A stretch of 64,000 nucleotides of DNA from SHVO01 sp041905795 (GCA_041905795.1 JAYRKL010000004.1:124001-188000); one strand, 5' to 3'. Shown: positions 25,832 to 34,696, counted from the stretch's first letter. Notes: generated from the sequence alone by a model not told the origin. Numbers and translations are program-made.

Positions 25832-25948
25832 TGTCATTCTTGGACCGAAGGTCCGAGAATCCAGAGGTGTCTGTTTTTTTCTTGGTATGAAAAACCAGAA
25901 ACGAAAAACCCCTGGATTCTCGCACGGCTTCGCCGCGCAAGAATGACA
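25832..25948. repeat. REPIN-like element, full copy 3
   Basis: About 117 bp. Left arm TGTCATTCTTGGACC-GAA-GGTCCGAGAATCCAG; the right arm has the tip GCACGGC-TTC-GCCGCGC and ends AAGAATGACA. The middle has runs of T and AAAAACCAGAAAC. It starts directly after a T-run, as copy 1 does. It sits between proS and lolC. Confidence 0.8.
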
Positions 25949-25975
25949 GTGAAAGGGTTGAAGCGGCGGCTCGCA

Positions 25976-27286
25976 CTAAGCCATTACCTTATTCAGTGCC
26001 GCATCGAGGCTTAGTTCTTCCTTGGCCCCGCCGGCGCGGCGCTTGAACTCCACCACGCCCTTGGCGACGCCCTTCGGCCCGATGACGATCTGACTGGGGA
26101 TGCCGATCAGGTCCATGTCGGCGAACTTCACGCCCGGCCGTTCGTCGCGGTCGTCGTAGAGCACGTCGATCTTGGCCTTCTGCAGCTTGGCATAGAGGTC
26201 GTTGCAGGCGGCGTCGCAACCGGCGTCTCCCGGCTTTAGGTTGATGATGCCGACCTTGAACGGCGCCACGCTGTCCGGCCAGACGATGCCGTTCTCGTCG
26301 TGGCTGGCCTCGATGATGGCGCCCACCAGGCGCGACACGCCGATGCCGTAGGACCCCATCATCACGGCGACGGGATTGCCGTCCGGGCCGATGACGCTGG
26401 CCTTCATGGGTTCGGAGTACTTCTTGCCAAAGTGGAAAATGTGGCCCACTTCGATGCCGCGGGCGCTGACCAGGTCCGCGCCGAGCTTTTCGCCCACCAC
26501 CGGATCGTGCTTCTCGTCGGTGGCGGCGTAATAACTGGTCCAGTCGTCGATGATGTGCTGGAGGTCGGCGTCGTAAACCACGTTCTCGGGCGCCGGCTTT
26601 TCCAAGAGCGCCTTGTGGCAGAACACGGCGCTTTCGCCGGTGTCGGCCAATACGATGAATTCGTGGCTAAGGTCACCGCCGATGGGGCCGGAATCCGCCT
26701 TCATGGGAATCGCTTTGAGGCCGAGACGCGCGAAGGTGCGCAGGTAAGCCACGAACATCTGGTTATAGGCGTGCTTGGAGCGCGGATAGTCGATGTCGAA
26801 GGAATACGCGTCCTTCATCAGGAACTCGCGCCCGCGCATGACGCCGAAGCGGGGCCGCACCTCGTCGCGGAACTTCCAGTGGATCTGGTAGAGGTTCTTG
26901 GGCAGGTCGCGGTAGCTTTTGATGTTGTTGCGGAAGATGTCGGTCACCACCTCTTCGTGGGTGGGACCGTAGAGCATGTCGCGCTCATGCCGGTCCTTGA
27001 TGCGCAGCATCTCGGGGCCGTAATCGTCGTAACGGCCGCTCTCCTTCCACAGCTCGCCCGACTGGACGGTCGGCATGATGATTTCCTGGGCGCCGGCGGC
27101 GTTCTGCTCCTCGCGCACGATGCGGGCGATGTTGTTCAGAACCATGGTCCCCAGCGGCAGCCAGTTGTAGATGCCGGCGGCGTGCTGGCGCACCATGCCG
27201 GCGCGCAGCATCAGGCGATGGGAGACGATCTGGGCCTCGCTGGGGTTCTCTTTCAGCGTGGGCAGGAACAGGCGTGACGAACGCAT
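25976..27286 (-). CDS. proS: Proline--tRNA ligase, short alphaproteobacterial type
   Basis: A 436-aa class II synthetase charging tRNA-Pro. Motif 1 region IYNWLPLGTMVLNNIARIVREE, motif 2 YQIHWKFRDEVRPRFGVMRGREFLMKDAYSFD and motif 3 GSYGIGVSRLVGAIIEASHDE are all present, followed by the anticodon-binding domain. The roughly 180-residue editing insertion of E. coli-type ProRS is reduced to a short stretch after motif 2. Removal of mischarged Ala-tRNA-Pro would then need a free-standing editing protein, not seen here. Confidence 0.95.
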   Translation of the reverse strand: MRSSRLFLPTLKENPSEAQIVSHRLMLRAGMVRQHAAGIYNWLPLGTMVLNNIARIVREEQNAAGAQEIIMPTVQSGELWKESGRYDDYGPEMLRIKDRHERDMLYGPTHEEVVTDIFRNNIKSYRDLPKNLYQIHWKFRDEVRPRFGVMRGREFLMKDAYSFDIDYPRSKHAYNQMFVAYLRTFARLGLKAIPMKADSGPIGGDLSHEFIVLADTGESAVFCHKALLEKPAPENVVYDADLQHIIDDWTSYYAATDEKHDPVVGEKLGADLVSARGIEVGHIFHFGKKYSEPMKASVIGPDGNPVAVMMGSYGIGVSRLVGAIIEASHDENGIVWPDSVAPFKVGIINLKPGDAGCDAACNDLYAKLQKAKIDVLYDDRDERPGVKFADMDLIGIPSQIVIGPKGVAKGVVEFKRRAGGAKEELSLDAALNKVMA

Positions 27287-27361
27287 GAGAAGTCCTTGGA
27301 AAGTCTAGGTTTCAGTCCGCCGGACCATAGGCGAACAGCGCGCCGGAGGCAACAAAACGCA

Positions 27362-27847
27362 CTACTTGCGCGGCGGTTCCGGCTTTTCTGTCGGAAGCTT
27401 AATGCCCTTGGCGTCAAAGCCTTGGCGGCAGGCGGAGGCCAGCAGGGCCTCGTCCTGGGGCTGCAGGCGCTGGTCGTTCCAGTAGAGATCGTTACCTCGG
27501 ACCGAAAGCGTCCCCAGGGAGGCCTGGCCGTTGAAGGGCATCACCTTGCGCACCGGGTCCTGGGCCTTGCCCCTGTTGCGGCTGTCCCGTAGCGCTAGGC
27601 GGTCGGCGAGGTCGACGCCGATCTGGATGTCAATGGACTCAGGCAGGGTCATACCGTAGCCGCCGCCCAGGTCGGCGGGCGCCACCGATTTCCCATGCAC
27701 ATCCACGCCAGGCTTGTATTCGACGTCGGCAGAGGGTTTATGGCCGACGATACGCTGGCAGTCCGTAACGGAAATAGAAAGAGCCTGGTTCTGCGCAAGA
27801 GCCGCACCCGGCATAAGAAGTGCCGCGAGAACCAGTCCGCGCTTCAT
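27362..27847 (-). CDS. Periplasmic protein of unknown function, coupled to mce
   Basis: A 161-aa protein with a signal peptide (MKRGLVLAALLMPGAALAQ). The mature part contains TDCQRIVGHKPSADVEYKPGVDVHGKSVAPADLGGGY and two cysteines (TDC and SAC) that could pair. The tail is Lys/Pro-rich. I do not recognise a named domain, though this kind of sequence seems conserved in alphaproteobacteria. Its ATG overlaps the mce stop by 4 nt, so it is translated with the epimerase. Confidence 0.8.
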   Translation of the reverse strand: MKRGLVLAALLMPGAALAQNQALSISVTDCQRIVGHKPSADVEYKPGVDVHGKSVAPADLGGGYGMTLPESIDIQIGVDLADRLALRDSRNRGKAQDPVRKVMPFNGQASLGTLSVRGNDLYWNDQRLQPQDEALLASACRQGFDAKGIKLPTEKPEPPRK

Positions 27848-28257
27848 TTCCTGGCGACCTCTTCCACTTCCACCAGGGTGCCGGCGAAATCCTTGGGGTG
27901 CAGGAACAACACCGGTGTGCCATGGGCGCCGATCTTGGGTTCGCCGTCGCCCAGCACGCGCTTGCCGGCAGCCTTGAGCCGATCGCAGGCCTGGTAGATG
28001 TCTTCCACTTCGAACGACATGTGATGAATGCCGCCGGCGGGATTGGCCTCCAGGAACTTGGCGATGGGCGATTTCTCGCCGAGCGGATGCAGCAGCTCGA
28101 TCTTGGTGTTGGGGAGTTCCACGAACACCACCGTCACGCCGTGCTCCGGCAGGTCCTGGGGCGCGGATACTTTCGCGCCCAGCACATCCCGGTAGGTGGC
28201 CGTGGCCGCGGCCAGGTCCGGCACGGCGACGGCGACATGATTCAAACGGCCGATCAT
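27844..28257 (-). CDS. mce: Methylmalonyl-CoA epimerase
   Basis: A 137-aa vicinal-oxygen-chelate protein that interconverts (R)- and (S)-methylmalonyl-CoA in propionate metabolism. Metal-binding residues are likely His7 (LNHVAVAVPDL), the His in GGIHHMSFEVED and the Glu near the C-terminus (TLVEVEEV). Length fits. A downstream periplasmic gene is coupled by ATGA. The nuo-birA-coaX-rnj-mce-proS order is, from memory, common in alphaproteobacteria. Confidence 0.92.
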   Translation of the reverse strand: MIGRLNHVAVAVPDLAAATATYRDVLGAKVSAPQDLPEHGVTVVFVELPNTKIELLHPLGEKSPIAKFLEANPAGGIHHMSFEVEDIYQACDRLKAAGKRVLGDGEPKIGAHGTPVLFLHPKDFAGTLVEVEEVARK

Positions 28258-28303
28258 TCTACTTTCCTCGGACTACTTTCCTCGGGCGCTTCGTTTTTCT
28301 CCC

Positions 28304-28359
28304 TGTCATCCTCCGACGCGTAGCGCGACCGGGAGATCCATGCTTCACCGAAAATGACA
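28304..28359. repeat. Degenerate short REPIN-like copy
   Basis: TGTCATCCTCC, a variable tip (GACGCG-TAG-CGCGAC), GGGAGATCCA, and then a shortened right end AAAATGACA. About 56 bp, between rnj and mce. It keeps both GTCAT/ATGAC ends but lacks the middle. Confidence 0.6.
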
Positions 28360-28376
28360 GAAGAGACCTTGGTCGA

Positions 28377-30065
28377 TCATACCCTTTGCAGATGCACCTT
28401 GACCACCGGCTTGCGCGGCGAGAACGCCTTGCGCACGGTGTTTCGCAGCGTCTCCTCGACCTCGCCGTCGTCGCGTTTGGCCCGCTTGGGCAGGCGTTCC
28501 ACCGCCTTGCTCAGGCGTTCGTCCCATTCCCGTTCGTCCAGAGGGTCGCCGGTGCCGAGCACCGTCACCCGCGGGTCGTCGGCGATTTCGCCGTCGTCAT
28601 ACAGGCTGACCGTCACCACGGCGGCGCCTTCGTAGAACATCTTCTTGCGGTCACGCAGCGACGGCGCGCCCAAAGGCACCACCTCGCCGCCTTCCCAGGT
28701 GTATCGCCCGGCCCAGACCTTGCCGGCCACATGGGCGCCGGAGCCGTCCTCGCCCGGCCGGCTCGCCAGTCTCACCGCGCCGCCGTTCTCCACCAGCACC
28801 GTGTACGGCACCTGGCATTCCTTGGCGAGCGCGGCATGGGCGCGCATATGCAGGGCCTCGCCGTGCACCGGGATCGCCACGCGCGGGCGCACCGTCTGGT
28901 ACATCTCGCGCAGTTCGTCGCGCGCCGGATGGCCCGAGACATGGATGAAGTGATCGCGGGTGGTGACGATCTCGACATTGTTGCGGGCGAGTTGGTTCTG
29001 GAGCTTGGAGATGGCCTTCTCGTTGCCCGGAATCACGCGCGAGGAGAAGATGCAGACATCGCCCTCCTCCAACGTGACGTCGGAATGCATGTCGAAGGCG
29101 ATGCGCGTCAGGGCCGCGCGGCCCTCGCCCTGGCTGCCGGTGCAGATGTAGAGCACCTTGTCCTTGGGCAGGAAGGCGGCGTCCGCCGCCTCATAGAACC
29201 GCAAGTCGTCGGCGAGATAGCCGGTGCGCCGCGCGGTCTCGGCGATGCGCCACAGGGACGCCCCCACCAGCGCCACGTCGCGCCCGTTGGCCGCCGCGGC
29301 ACGCGCGATGGAGTCCAGGCGCGCGACGTTGGAGGCGAAACAGCCGACGGCGATGCGGCCGGTGTAACGCCCGAACAATTCGGTCAAACTGTCGCGCACT
29401 TCGCGCTCGGAGCCCGCCTCGCCTTCCGTGAAGACGTTGGTGGAATCACCCACCAGCGCCAGGACATTGTCATCGCCGAGGGCGCGCAATCTCGCCTTGT
29501 CGGTGGCCTCGCCGACCAGCGGTTCGGGATCGAACTTCCAGTCGCCGGTGTGGAACACCGTGCCGTATTTGGAGCGGATGGCGAGCGCGTTGGGCTCGGG
29601 GATGGAATGGGTGAGCGTGACGAAGTCCACGGTGAACGGACCGATCCTGGCCTGTCCGCCCAGGGGAATCACCGTCACCGGCACCTCGTCCTCAAGGCCT
29701 GTTTCCTTGAGCTTGTATTTCAGGAACTCGGCCGCGAACGGCGTACAGTAGACCGGGCACTTCAGGAGCGGCCACAGGTAGGCCACCGCGCCGATATGAT
29801 CCTCATGCGCGTGGGTGACGATCAGGCCCTTCAGATGTTCGCGGCGCTCGGCGATGAAACTCGGGTCCGGCATAACCACGTCGAGGCCGGGAATGGACTC
29901 GTCACCGAAGGTGACCCCGAGGTCGACCATCAGCCAGGCGCCGTCGCAGCCGTAGAGATTGAGGTTCATGCCGATCTCGCCGGCCCCGCCCAGGGGCACG
30001 AACCACAGGCCTTTATCCAGGCCCTGGGGCAGATCGGACTCGGGGGCGGGTTTCTTGCGCTTCAA
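28377..30065 (-). CDS. rnj: Ribonuclease J
   Basis: A 562-aa metallo-beta-lactamase/beta-CASP ribonuclease for mRNA decay and rRNA maturation. The core starts GLWFVPLGGAGEIGMNLNLYG. The zinc motif is THAHEDH (residues 84-90). TLTHSIPEPNAL, HTGDWKFDPEP, CTGSQGEGRAAL, SRVIPGNE and HVSGHPARDEL are conserved, and the basic C-terminal domain is present. No ATG or GTG fits; TTG at 30065 gives MKRKKPAPESD just upstream of the core, 8 nt after the coaX stop. The longer open frame upstream is the shadow of coaX. Start confidence is moderate. Confidence 0.9.
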   Translation of the reverse strand: MKRKKPAPESDLPQGLDKGLWFVPLGGAGEIGMNLNLYGCDGAWLMVDLGVTFGDESIPGLDVVMPDPSFIAERREHLKGLIVTHAHEDHIGAVAYLWPLLKCPVYCTPFAAEFLKYKLKETGLEDEVPVTVIPLGGQARIGPFTVDFVTLTHSIPEPNALAIRSKYGTVFHTGDWKFDPEPLVGEATDKARLRALGDDNVLALVGDSTNVFTEGEAGSEREVRDSLTELFGRYTGRIAVGCFASNVARLDSIARAAAANGRDVALVGASLWRIAETARRTGYLADDLRFYEAADAAFLPKDKVLYICTGSQGEGRAALTRIAFDMHSDVTLEEGDVCIFSSRVIPGNEKAISKLQNQLARNNVEIVTTRDHFIHVSGHPARDELREMYQTVRPRVAIPVHGEALHMRAHAALAKECQVPYTVLVENGGAVRLASRPGEDGSGAHVAGKVWAGRYTWEGGEVVPLGAPSLRDRKKMFYEGAAVVTVSLYDDGEIADDPRVTVLGTGDPLDEREWDERLSKAVERLPKRAKRDDGEVEETLRNTVRKAFSPRKPVVKVHLQRV

Positions 30066-30073
30066 GATACGGA

Positions 30074-30862
30074 TTATGTGGCGTTGCGCTGATGGACCTG
30101 CAAGAGGCCGCGCAGGGTCAGGTCGTGGTCGATATGCTCGATCACCGATGTGGCCTCGGCGAACAATGGCGCAAGTCCGCCGGTGCCGACGACCGTGAGC
30201 TTCTTCTTCTCCAACGCTTCCCGCTCGGCCCTGATGCGCGCGACCAGGCCTTCGATCAGGCCGATATAGCCCCAGAACACGCCCGAGGTCATGGCCGCCA
30301 CGGTGTTGGTGCCGACCACCGGCGCCTGCCCCGGGTTCACCACCGGCAGGCGCGGCAACTGGGCGGTCGCCATATGCAGGGCTTCCATGGAGAGGTTGAT
30401 CCCCGGCGCGATGCAGCCGCCGCAATAGGCGCCGGCGGAGTCCACCACGTCGAAGGTGGTCGCCGTCCCGAAGTCGATGATGATCAGCGGGCCGCCGTAG
30501 GCGGCATGGGCGGCGATGGCGTTGATGACGCGGTCGGCGCCGGCTTCCTTTGGGTTGTCGAGGCGGATGCTGGCGCCCAGGTCCAGGTCCTTGTCGCCGA
30601 CGAACCGCGCCTTGCACCCGAAATACCGCTCGCACATGCGCGCGAGGTCGAAGTTCCGGCCCGGCACCACCGAGGCGACGATGGCGGCGGTGATGCGCGC
30701 AGCCTTGAGCCCTTCGCGCTCCAGAAGCTCGCTCAGCCAGACGCCGAATTCATCCGAGGTGCGTTCGGTCTTGGTGGCGGCGCGCCATTGGCCGCGCAGG
30801 GTCTCGCCCTCGTAAACCGCGAAGACGATATTGGTGTTGCCGCAGTCGATGGCGAGCAGCAT
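30074..30862 (-). CDS. coaX: Type III pantothenate kinase
   Basis: A 262-aa enzyme of the ASKHA fold phosphorylating pantothenate, the first step of CoA synthesis. Phosphate loop LLAIDCGNTNIVFAV; EAGADRVINAIAAHAAY; IIDFGTATTFDVVD; GGCIAPGINLSMEALHMATAQLP; VVGTGGLAP. The ATG at 30862 has AGGGA about 7 nt upstream and shares its A with the birA TGA (TGATG), so the two are coupled. Confidence 0.95.
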   Translation of the reverse strand: MLLAIDCGNTNIVFAVYEGETLRGQWRAATKTERTSDEFGVWLSELLEREGLKAARITAAIVASVVPGRNFDLARMCERYFGCKARFVGDKDLDLGASIRLDNPKEAGADRVINAIAAHAAYGGPLIIIDFGTATTFDVVDSAGAYCGGCIAPGINLSMEALHMATAQLPRLPVVNPGQAPVVGTNTVAAMTSGVFWGYIGLIEGLVARIRAEREALEKKKLTVVGTGGLAPLFAEATSVIEHIDHDLTLRGLLQVHQRNAT

Positions 30863-31662
30863 CAGCTGTTCCCTAACAAGACGTCGCCGGCCAGGATCCT
30901 TTGCCGGCCGCCGGGGGTGTCTATCAGCAATGCGCCGTCGGCGTCCAAACCACCAAAGGTACCGGTAATGACGCCTGTCCCAGGGTTCACGGTGATGGGC
31001 GACCCCTCGGCCGGGCCCATCTCCAGCCAGGCCGAACGGGTGGCGGCGAAGCCCTTCTCCCGCCATGTCGCCAGCCCGGCCGCCAGGAAGCGCGACAGGA
31101 CGGTCAGGGCATGAGCCGCGGTGGTGTCGATGTGGTGATCGGCGAGCGCCGTGACCGGGTATGTGGGATTGGCGACGTCGACAGCCCTCAGGTTGATGCC
31201 GATCCCGAGCACGATCCATTCCCGGCCGTCGGCGCCGCGGGTCAGCTCCGGCAGGATGCCGGACGCCTTGGCGCCTTCCACCAGCACGTCGTTGGGCCAC
31301 TTGCAGGTGACCTGGGGCGGGGCGGCGTTGTGGCGCGGCAGGTCGAGGATGGTGTCCGCCACCGCGCGGGCGGCGACGAACCCAAGCTGCGGCGCGTCCT
31401 GGGCACGGGCGGCGGCCGTGATCAGGTAGGAGGCGTAGACGTTGCCCGGCGGGCCCTCCCAGGTGCGGCCCGACCGGCCGCGGCCGCCGGTCTGGGCGTG
31501 GGCCCACATCAGCACGCCCTCGGAAAGCTCGGCGCCGCTCTCCACCAGGCGCAGGAGCGCGCTGTTGGTGCTGTCGAGGGTCTCGAACGCCATGAGCTTC
31601 CAGCCCGTGGGCAGATACGGTTCCGGCGGCGCGTGGGCGGCGGAGATATAAACGTCGTTCAT
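30862..31662 (-). CDS. birA: Biotin--[acetyl-CoA-carboxylase] ligase, without the HTH domain
   Basis: A 266-aa group I biotin protein ligase. The biotinyl-AMP loop is in GRGRSGRTWEGPPGNVYAS; KWPNDVLVEGAKASGILPE, VLGIGINL and the C-terminal SH3-like part (GTFGGLDADGALLIDTPGGRQRILAGDVLL) follow. There is no N-terminal winged-helix repressor domain, so it cannot act as the biotin repressor. The ATG at 31662 is 32 nt after nuoN, and read-through from the nuo operon is likely. Confidence 0.94.
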   Translation of the reverse strand: MNDVYISAAHAPPEPYLPTGWKLMAFETLDSTNSALLRLVESGAELSEGVLMWAHAQTGGRGRSGRTWEGPPGNVYASYLITAAARAQDAPQLGFVAARAVADTILDLPRHNAAPPQVTCKWPNDVLVEGAKASGILPELTRGADGREWIVLGIGINLRAVDVANPTYPVTALADHHIDTTAAHALTVLSRFLAAGLATWREKGFAATRSAWLEMGPAEGSPITVNPGTGVITGTFGGLDADGALLIDTPGGRQRILAGDVLLGNS

Positions 31663-31694
31663 GCCGGCCTTTCGGGACCGGCGCAGTCCTCGAA

Positions 31695-33125
31695 TCAGCC
31701 GAGGAACAACGCCTTGGCGGCCGTTTCCGCCCCGCTCACCAGCTGCGCGGGGTAGACGAAGTACACCAGCATCAGCAGGCTCGACGCGGCCATCAGCACG
31801 CCGGTCAGTATACCCGGCTTGTCGAGCTGCACGGTGGCTTCGTCGAAGTACACCAGCTTGATGATGCGGATGTAATAGAAGGCGCCGATGACGCTGGAAA
31901 GCAAGCCGATGATCGCCAGGGGCACGAAGCCCGCGTTCACCGCGGCCACGAAGATGAAGTACTTGCCGAGGAAGCCGGCGAGCGGCGGGATGCCGGCCAT
32001 CGAGAACATCAGCGCGGCGACCGCCGCCGCCATCAGCGGGTTGGTCTTGGCCAGGCCGGAGAGGTCGGTGATGTCTTCGACATAGCGGCCCTTGACGCGC
32101 ATGGACAGGACCACCGCGAAGGTGCCGACGTTCATGACGACATAGATCAGCAGGTAGAACAGGAGGCCGCGGGCCCCCTCCTCGTTGCCGACCGCGAGGC
32201 CGATGAGGGCGTAACCGACGTGGCCGATGGAGCTGTAGGCCATCAGGCGCTTGATGTTCTTCTGGGTGATGGCCGCCACCGATCCCCACAGCATGGACAG
32301 GATCGAGATCAGCACGATCACCTGCTGCCACTGTTCGATCATGGAAGCGAACGGCCCCACCAGGACGCGCAGGAACAGGCACAGCGCCGCCACCTTGGGC
32401 GCCACCGAGAAGAAGGCGGTGATCGGCGTCGGTGCGCCCTGATAGACGTCCGGCGTCCACATGTGGAACGGCGCCGCCGAAACCTTGAAGGCCAGTCCGG
32501 CGATCACGAACACGACGCCGACGATGACCCCGATGCTGGCGGGCCCCGACTTGATGGCGGTGGCCAAGCCGTCAAAGGTGGTGGTGCCGCCGAAGCCGTA
32601 GACCAGCGATGAGCCGTAGAGCAGCAAACCCGACGCGAGCGCGCCGAGTACGAAGTACTTCACGCCGGCTTCGGTCGAGCGCACGTCGTCGCGGCGGAAG
32701 GCCGCCAGCACATAGAGCGACAGGCTCTGCAGTTCCAGGCCGACATACAGCGAGATCAGGTCGTTGGCCGAGATCATCATCATCATGCCGACGACCGAGA
32801 ACAGCACGATCACCGGCAGTTCGAAGCGCGCGACCTTCTCGTCATGGGCCCAGCTGTTAATCAGGAGAAGCGTGAGCCCGGCTCCGATCAGGGTCAGGAT
32901 CTTGGCGAAGGAGGTGAAGGCGTTGACCAGGAACAGGTCGTTGAACGCGGTTCCCGCGCCTTTGATGTTGAGGATCAGCGCCACCGTCACCGCCATGACG
33001 GCCACGGCCAGCCAACTGGTGGCGTTGGTGGAGTCTTTCGTGCGGAACACGCCGGCGATCAGGAGCACCATGGCGGCGGCGGCCATGAACAGCTCGGGAA
33101 CCGCGGGGATGAGGAATGCGGGCAT
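31695..33125 (-). CDS. nuoN: NADH-quinone oxidoreductase subunit N
   Basis: A 476-aa antiporter-like membrane subunit of complex I with about 14 hydrophobic helices. Conserved blocks are SANDLISLYVGLELQSLSLYVLAAF, TEAGVKYFVLGALASGLLLYG, FKVSAAPFHMWTPDVYQGAPTPITAFFSVAPK and LMAYSSIGHVGYALIGL. The Lys of FKVSAAPFH and the Glu of the early helix are the expected proton-path residues. ATG 33125 with AAGGA upstream; 11 nt after nuoM. Confidence 0.95.
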   Translation of the reverse strand: MPAFLIPAVPELFMAAAAMVLLIAGVFRTKDSTNATSWLAVAVMAVTVALILNIKGAGTAFNDLFLVNAFTSFAKILTLIGAGLTLLLINSWAHDEKVARFELPVIVLFSVVGMMMMISANDLISLYVGLELQSLSLYVLAAFRRDDVRSTEAGVKYFVLGALASGLLLYGSSLVYGFGGTTTFDGLATAIKSGPASIGVIVGVVFVIAGLAFKVSAAPFHMWTPDVYQGAPTPITAFFSVAPKVAALCLFLRVLVGPFASMIEQWQQVIVLISILSMLWGSVAAITQKNIKRLMAYSSIGHVGYALIGLAVGNEEGARGLLFYLLIYVVMNVGTFAVVLSMRVKGRYVEDITDLSGLAKTNPLMAAAVAALMFSMAGIPPLAGFLGKYFIFVAAVNAGFVPLAIIGLLSSVIGAFYYIRIIKLVYFDEATVQLDKPGILTGVLMAASSLLMLVYFVYPAQLVSGAETAAKALFLG

Positions 33126-33136
33126 GGTGGTATTCC

Positions 33137-34696
33137 TTACCGCAGCCAGGCCAGGAGCCGGCTGCCGAACTCCGTCCCAAGCGGGGTGATGTCGGCGGAG
33201 TTCTTGAGGGCGGCGTGATAGCCCGAGACCAGTTCGGCCACGGACTGGTTCATGATGCCGAGGAACGACATGGGGTACACGCCCATCCACATCACCACGG
33301 CGAGGATCGGCACGAAGATGGCGATTTCGCGCGGCTCGAGGTCGAGCATGGCCTTGACGTCGTCCTTGGTCAGCTCGCCGTAGACCACGCGGCGGTAAAG
33401 ATAGAGCATATAGGCCGCGCCCAGCACCACGCCGGTGGCGGCCAGCAGCGCGGCGGTCGAGGACGCCTGGAAGGTGCCGGTCAGCACCAGGAACTCGCCG
33501 ACGAAACCCGCCGTTCCCGGCAAGCCTACAGAGGCCAGCATGAACACCATGAAGGCGAAGGCGTACTTGGGCATGTTGTTGACGAGGCCGCCGTAACGGC
33601 CGATCTCGCGGGTGTGCAGGCGGTCATAGACCACGCCGACGCAGAGGAAGAGCGCGCCGGAGACCACGCCGTGGGACAGCATCTGGAAGATCGCCCCTTC
33701 CACCGCCTGCTGGTTGGCGGCGAACACGCCGATGGTGACGAAGCCCATGTGCGCGACCGACGAATAGGCGATCAGCTTCTTCATGTCCTCCTGCACCAGC
33801 GCCACGAGCGAGGTGTAGATCACGGCGATGATCGAGAGCGTATAGACCATCGGCGTGAAGTAGGCGGAGGCCTCGGGCAGCATCGGCAGCGAGAACCGCA
33901 GGAAGCCGTATCCGCCCATCTTCAAGAGCACGCCGGCCAGGATCACCGATCCGGCGGTGGGCGCGTCGACGTGGGCGTCGGGCAGCCAGGTGTGCACCGG
34001 CCACATCGGCACCTTGACGGCGAACGAGGCGAACATGCCGAGCCACAGCCAGTACTGCATTTCGCGGCTGAACTGGGCCTGCATCAGGGCCGGGATGTCG
34101 GTGGTGCCGACCTGGAAGTACATGGCCAGCAGCGCCACCAGCAGCAGGACGGACCCCGTCAGGGTGTAAAGGAAGAATTTGAAGGCGGAGTAGACGCGCC
34201 GGCCGCCGCCCCAGACGCCGATGATCAGGAACATCGGGATCAGAACGCCTTCGAAGAAGACGTAGAACAGCACCATATCCATGGCGCAGAACATGCCGAC
34301 CATCATGGTCTCGAGGATCAGGAAAGCCACCATGTACTCGCGCACCATCTTGGTGATGGCCTCCCAGGACGCGAGGATGCAGATCGGCATCAGGAAGGTG
34401 GACAGGATCACGAACAGCATCGAGATGCCGTCCACGCCCATGTGGTAGCCGATGCGGTACTGCGGCAGCCAGTCGAAGCGTTCCTCGAACTGGAAGGCGG
34501 CGGTGCCGGGCTGGAAGTAGATCCAGATCGTCAGCGACAGCACGAAGGTCAGCAAGGTGGTCCACAGCGCGATGATGCGCGACTGCTTGGCCACCACATC
34601 CGGCTTGCCGCCGAGGCTGAGGATGATCAGCGCCCCCACCAGCGGCAGGAAGGTGATGATCGACAGGATCGGGGAGTGTGTGAGGAAGTTACCCAT
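33137..34696 (-). CDS. nuoM: NADH-quinone oxidoreductase subunit M
   Basis: A 519-aa proton-pumping subunit homologous to Mrp antiporters. MDMVLFYVFFEGVLIPMFLIIGVWGG carries the key Glu. FAVKVPMWPVHTWLPDAHVDAPTAGSVILAGVLLKMGGYG and KKLIAYSSVAHMGFVTIG are typical. About 14 transmembrane helices. 16 nt downstream of nuoL. Confidence 0.96.
   Translation of the reverse strand: MGNFLTHSPILSIITFLPLVGALIILSLGGKPDVVAKQSRIIALWTTLLTFVLSLTIWIYFQPGTAAFQFEERFDWLPQYRIGYHMGVDGISMLFVILSTFLMPICILASWEAITKMVREYMVAFLILETMMVGMFCAMDMVLFYVFFEGVLIPMFLIIGVWGGGRRVYSAFKFFLYTLTGSVLLLVALLAMYFQVGTTDIPALMQAQFSREMQYWLWLGMFASFAVKVPMWPVHTWLPDAHVDAPTAGSVILAGVLLKMGGYGFLRFSLPMLPEASAYFTPMVYTLSIIAVIYTSLVALVQEDMKKLIAYSSVAHMGFVTIGVFAANQQAVEGAIFQMLSHGVVSGALFLCVGVVYDRLHTREIGRYGGLVNNMPKYAFAFMVFMLASVGLPGTAGFVGEFLVLTGTFQASSTAALLAATGVVLGAAYMLYLYRRVVYGELTKDDVKAMLDLEPREIAIFVPILAVVMWMGVYPMSFLGIMNQSVAELVSGYHAALKNSADITPLGTEFGSRLLAWLR

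Noticed and set aside
2278..28359. CRISPR array
   Set aside because: The repeats are few, far apart, palindromic and have no regular spacers; no cas genes are present.
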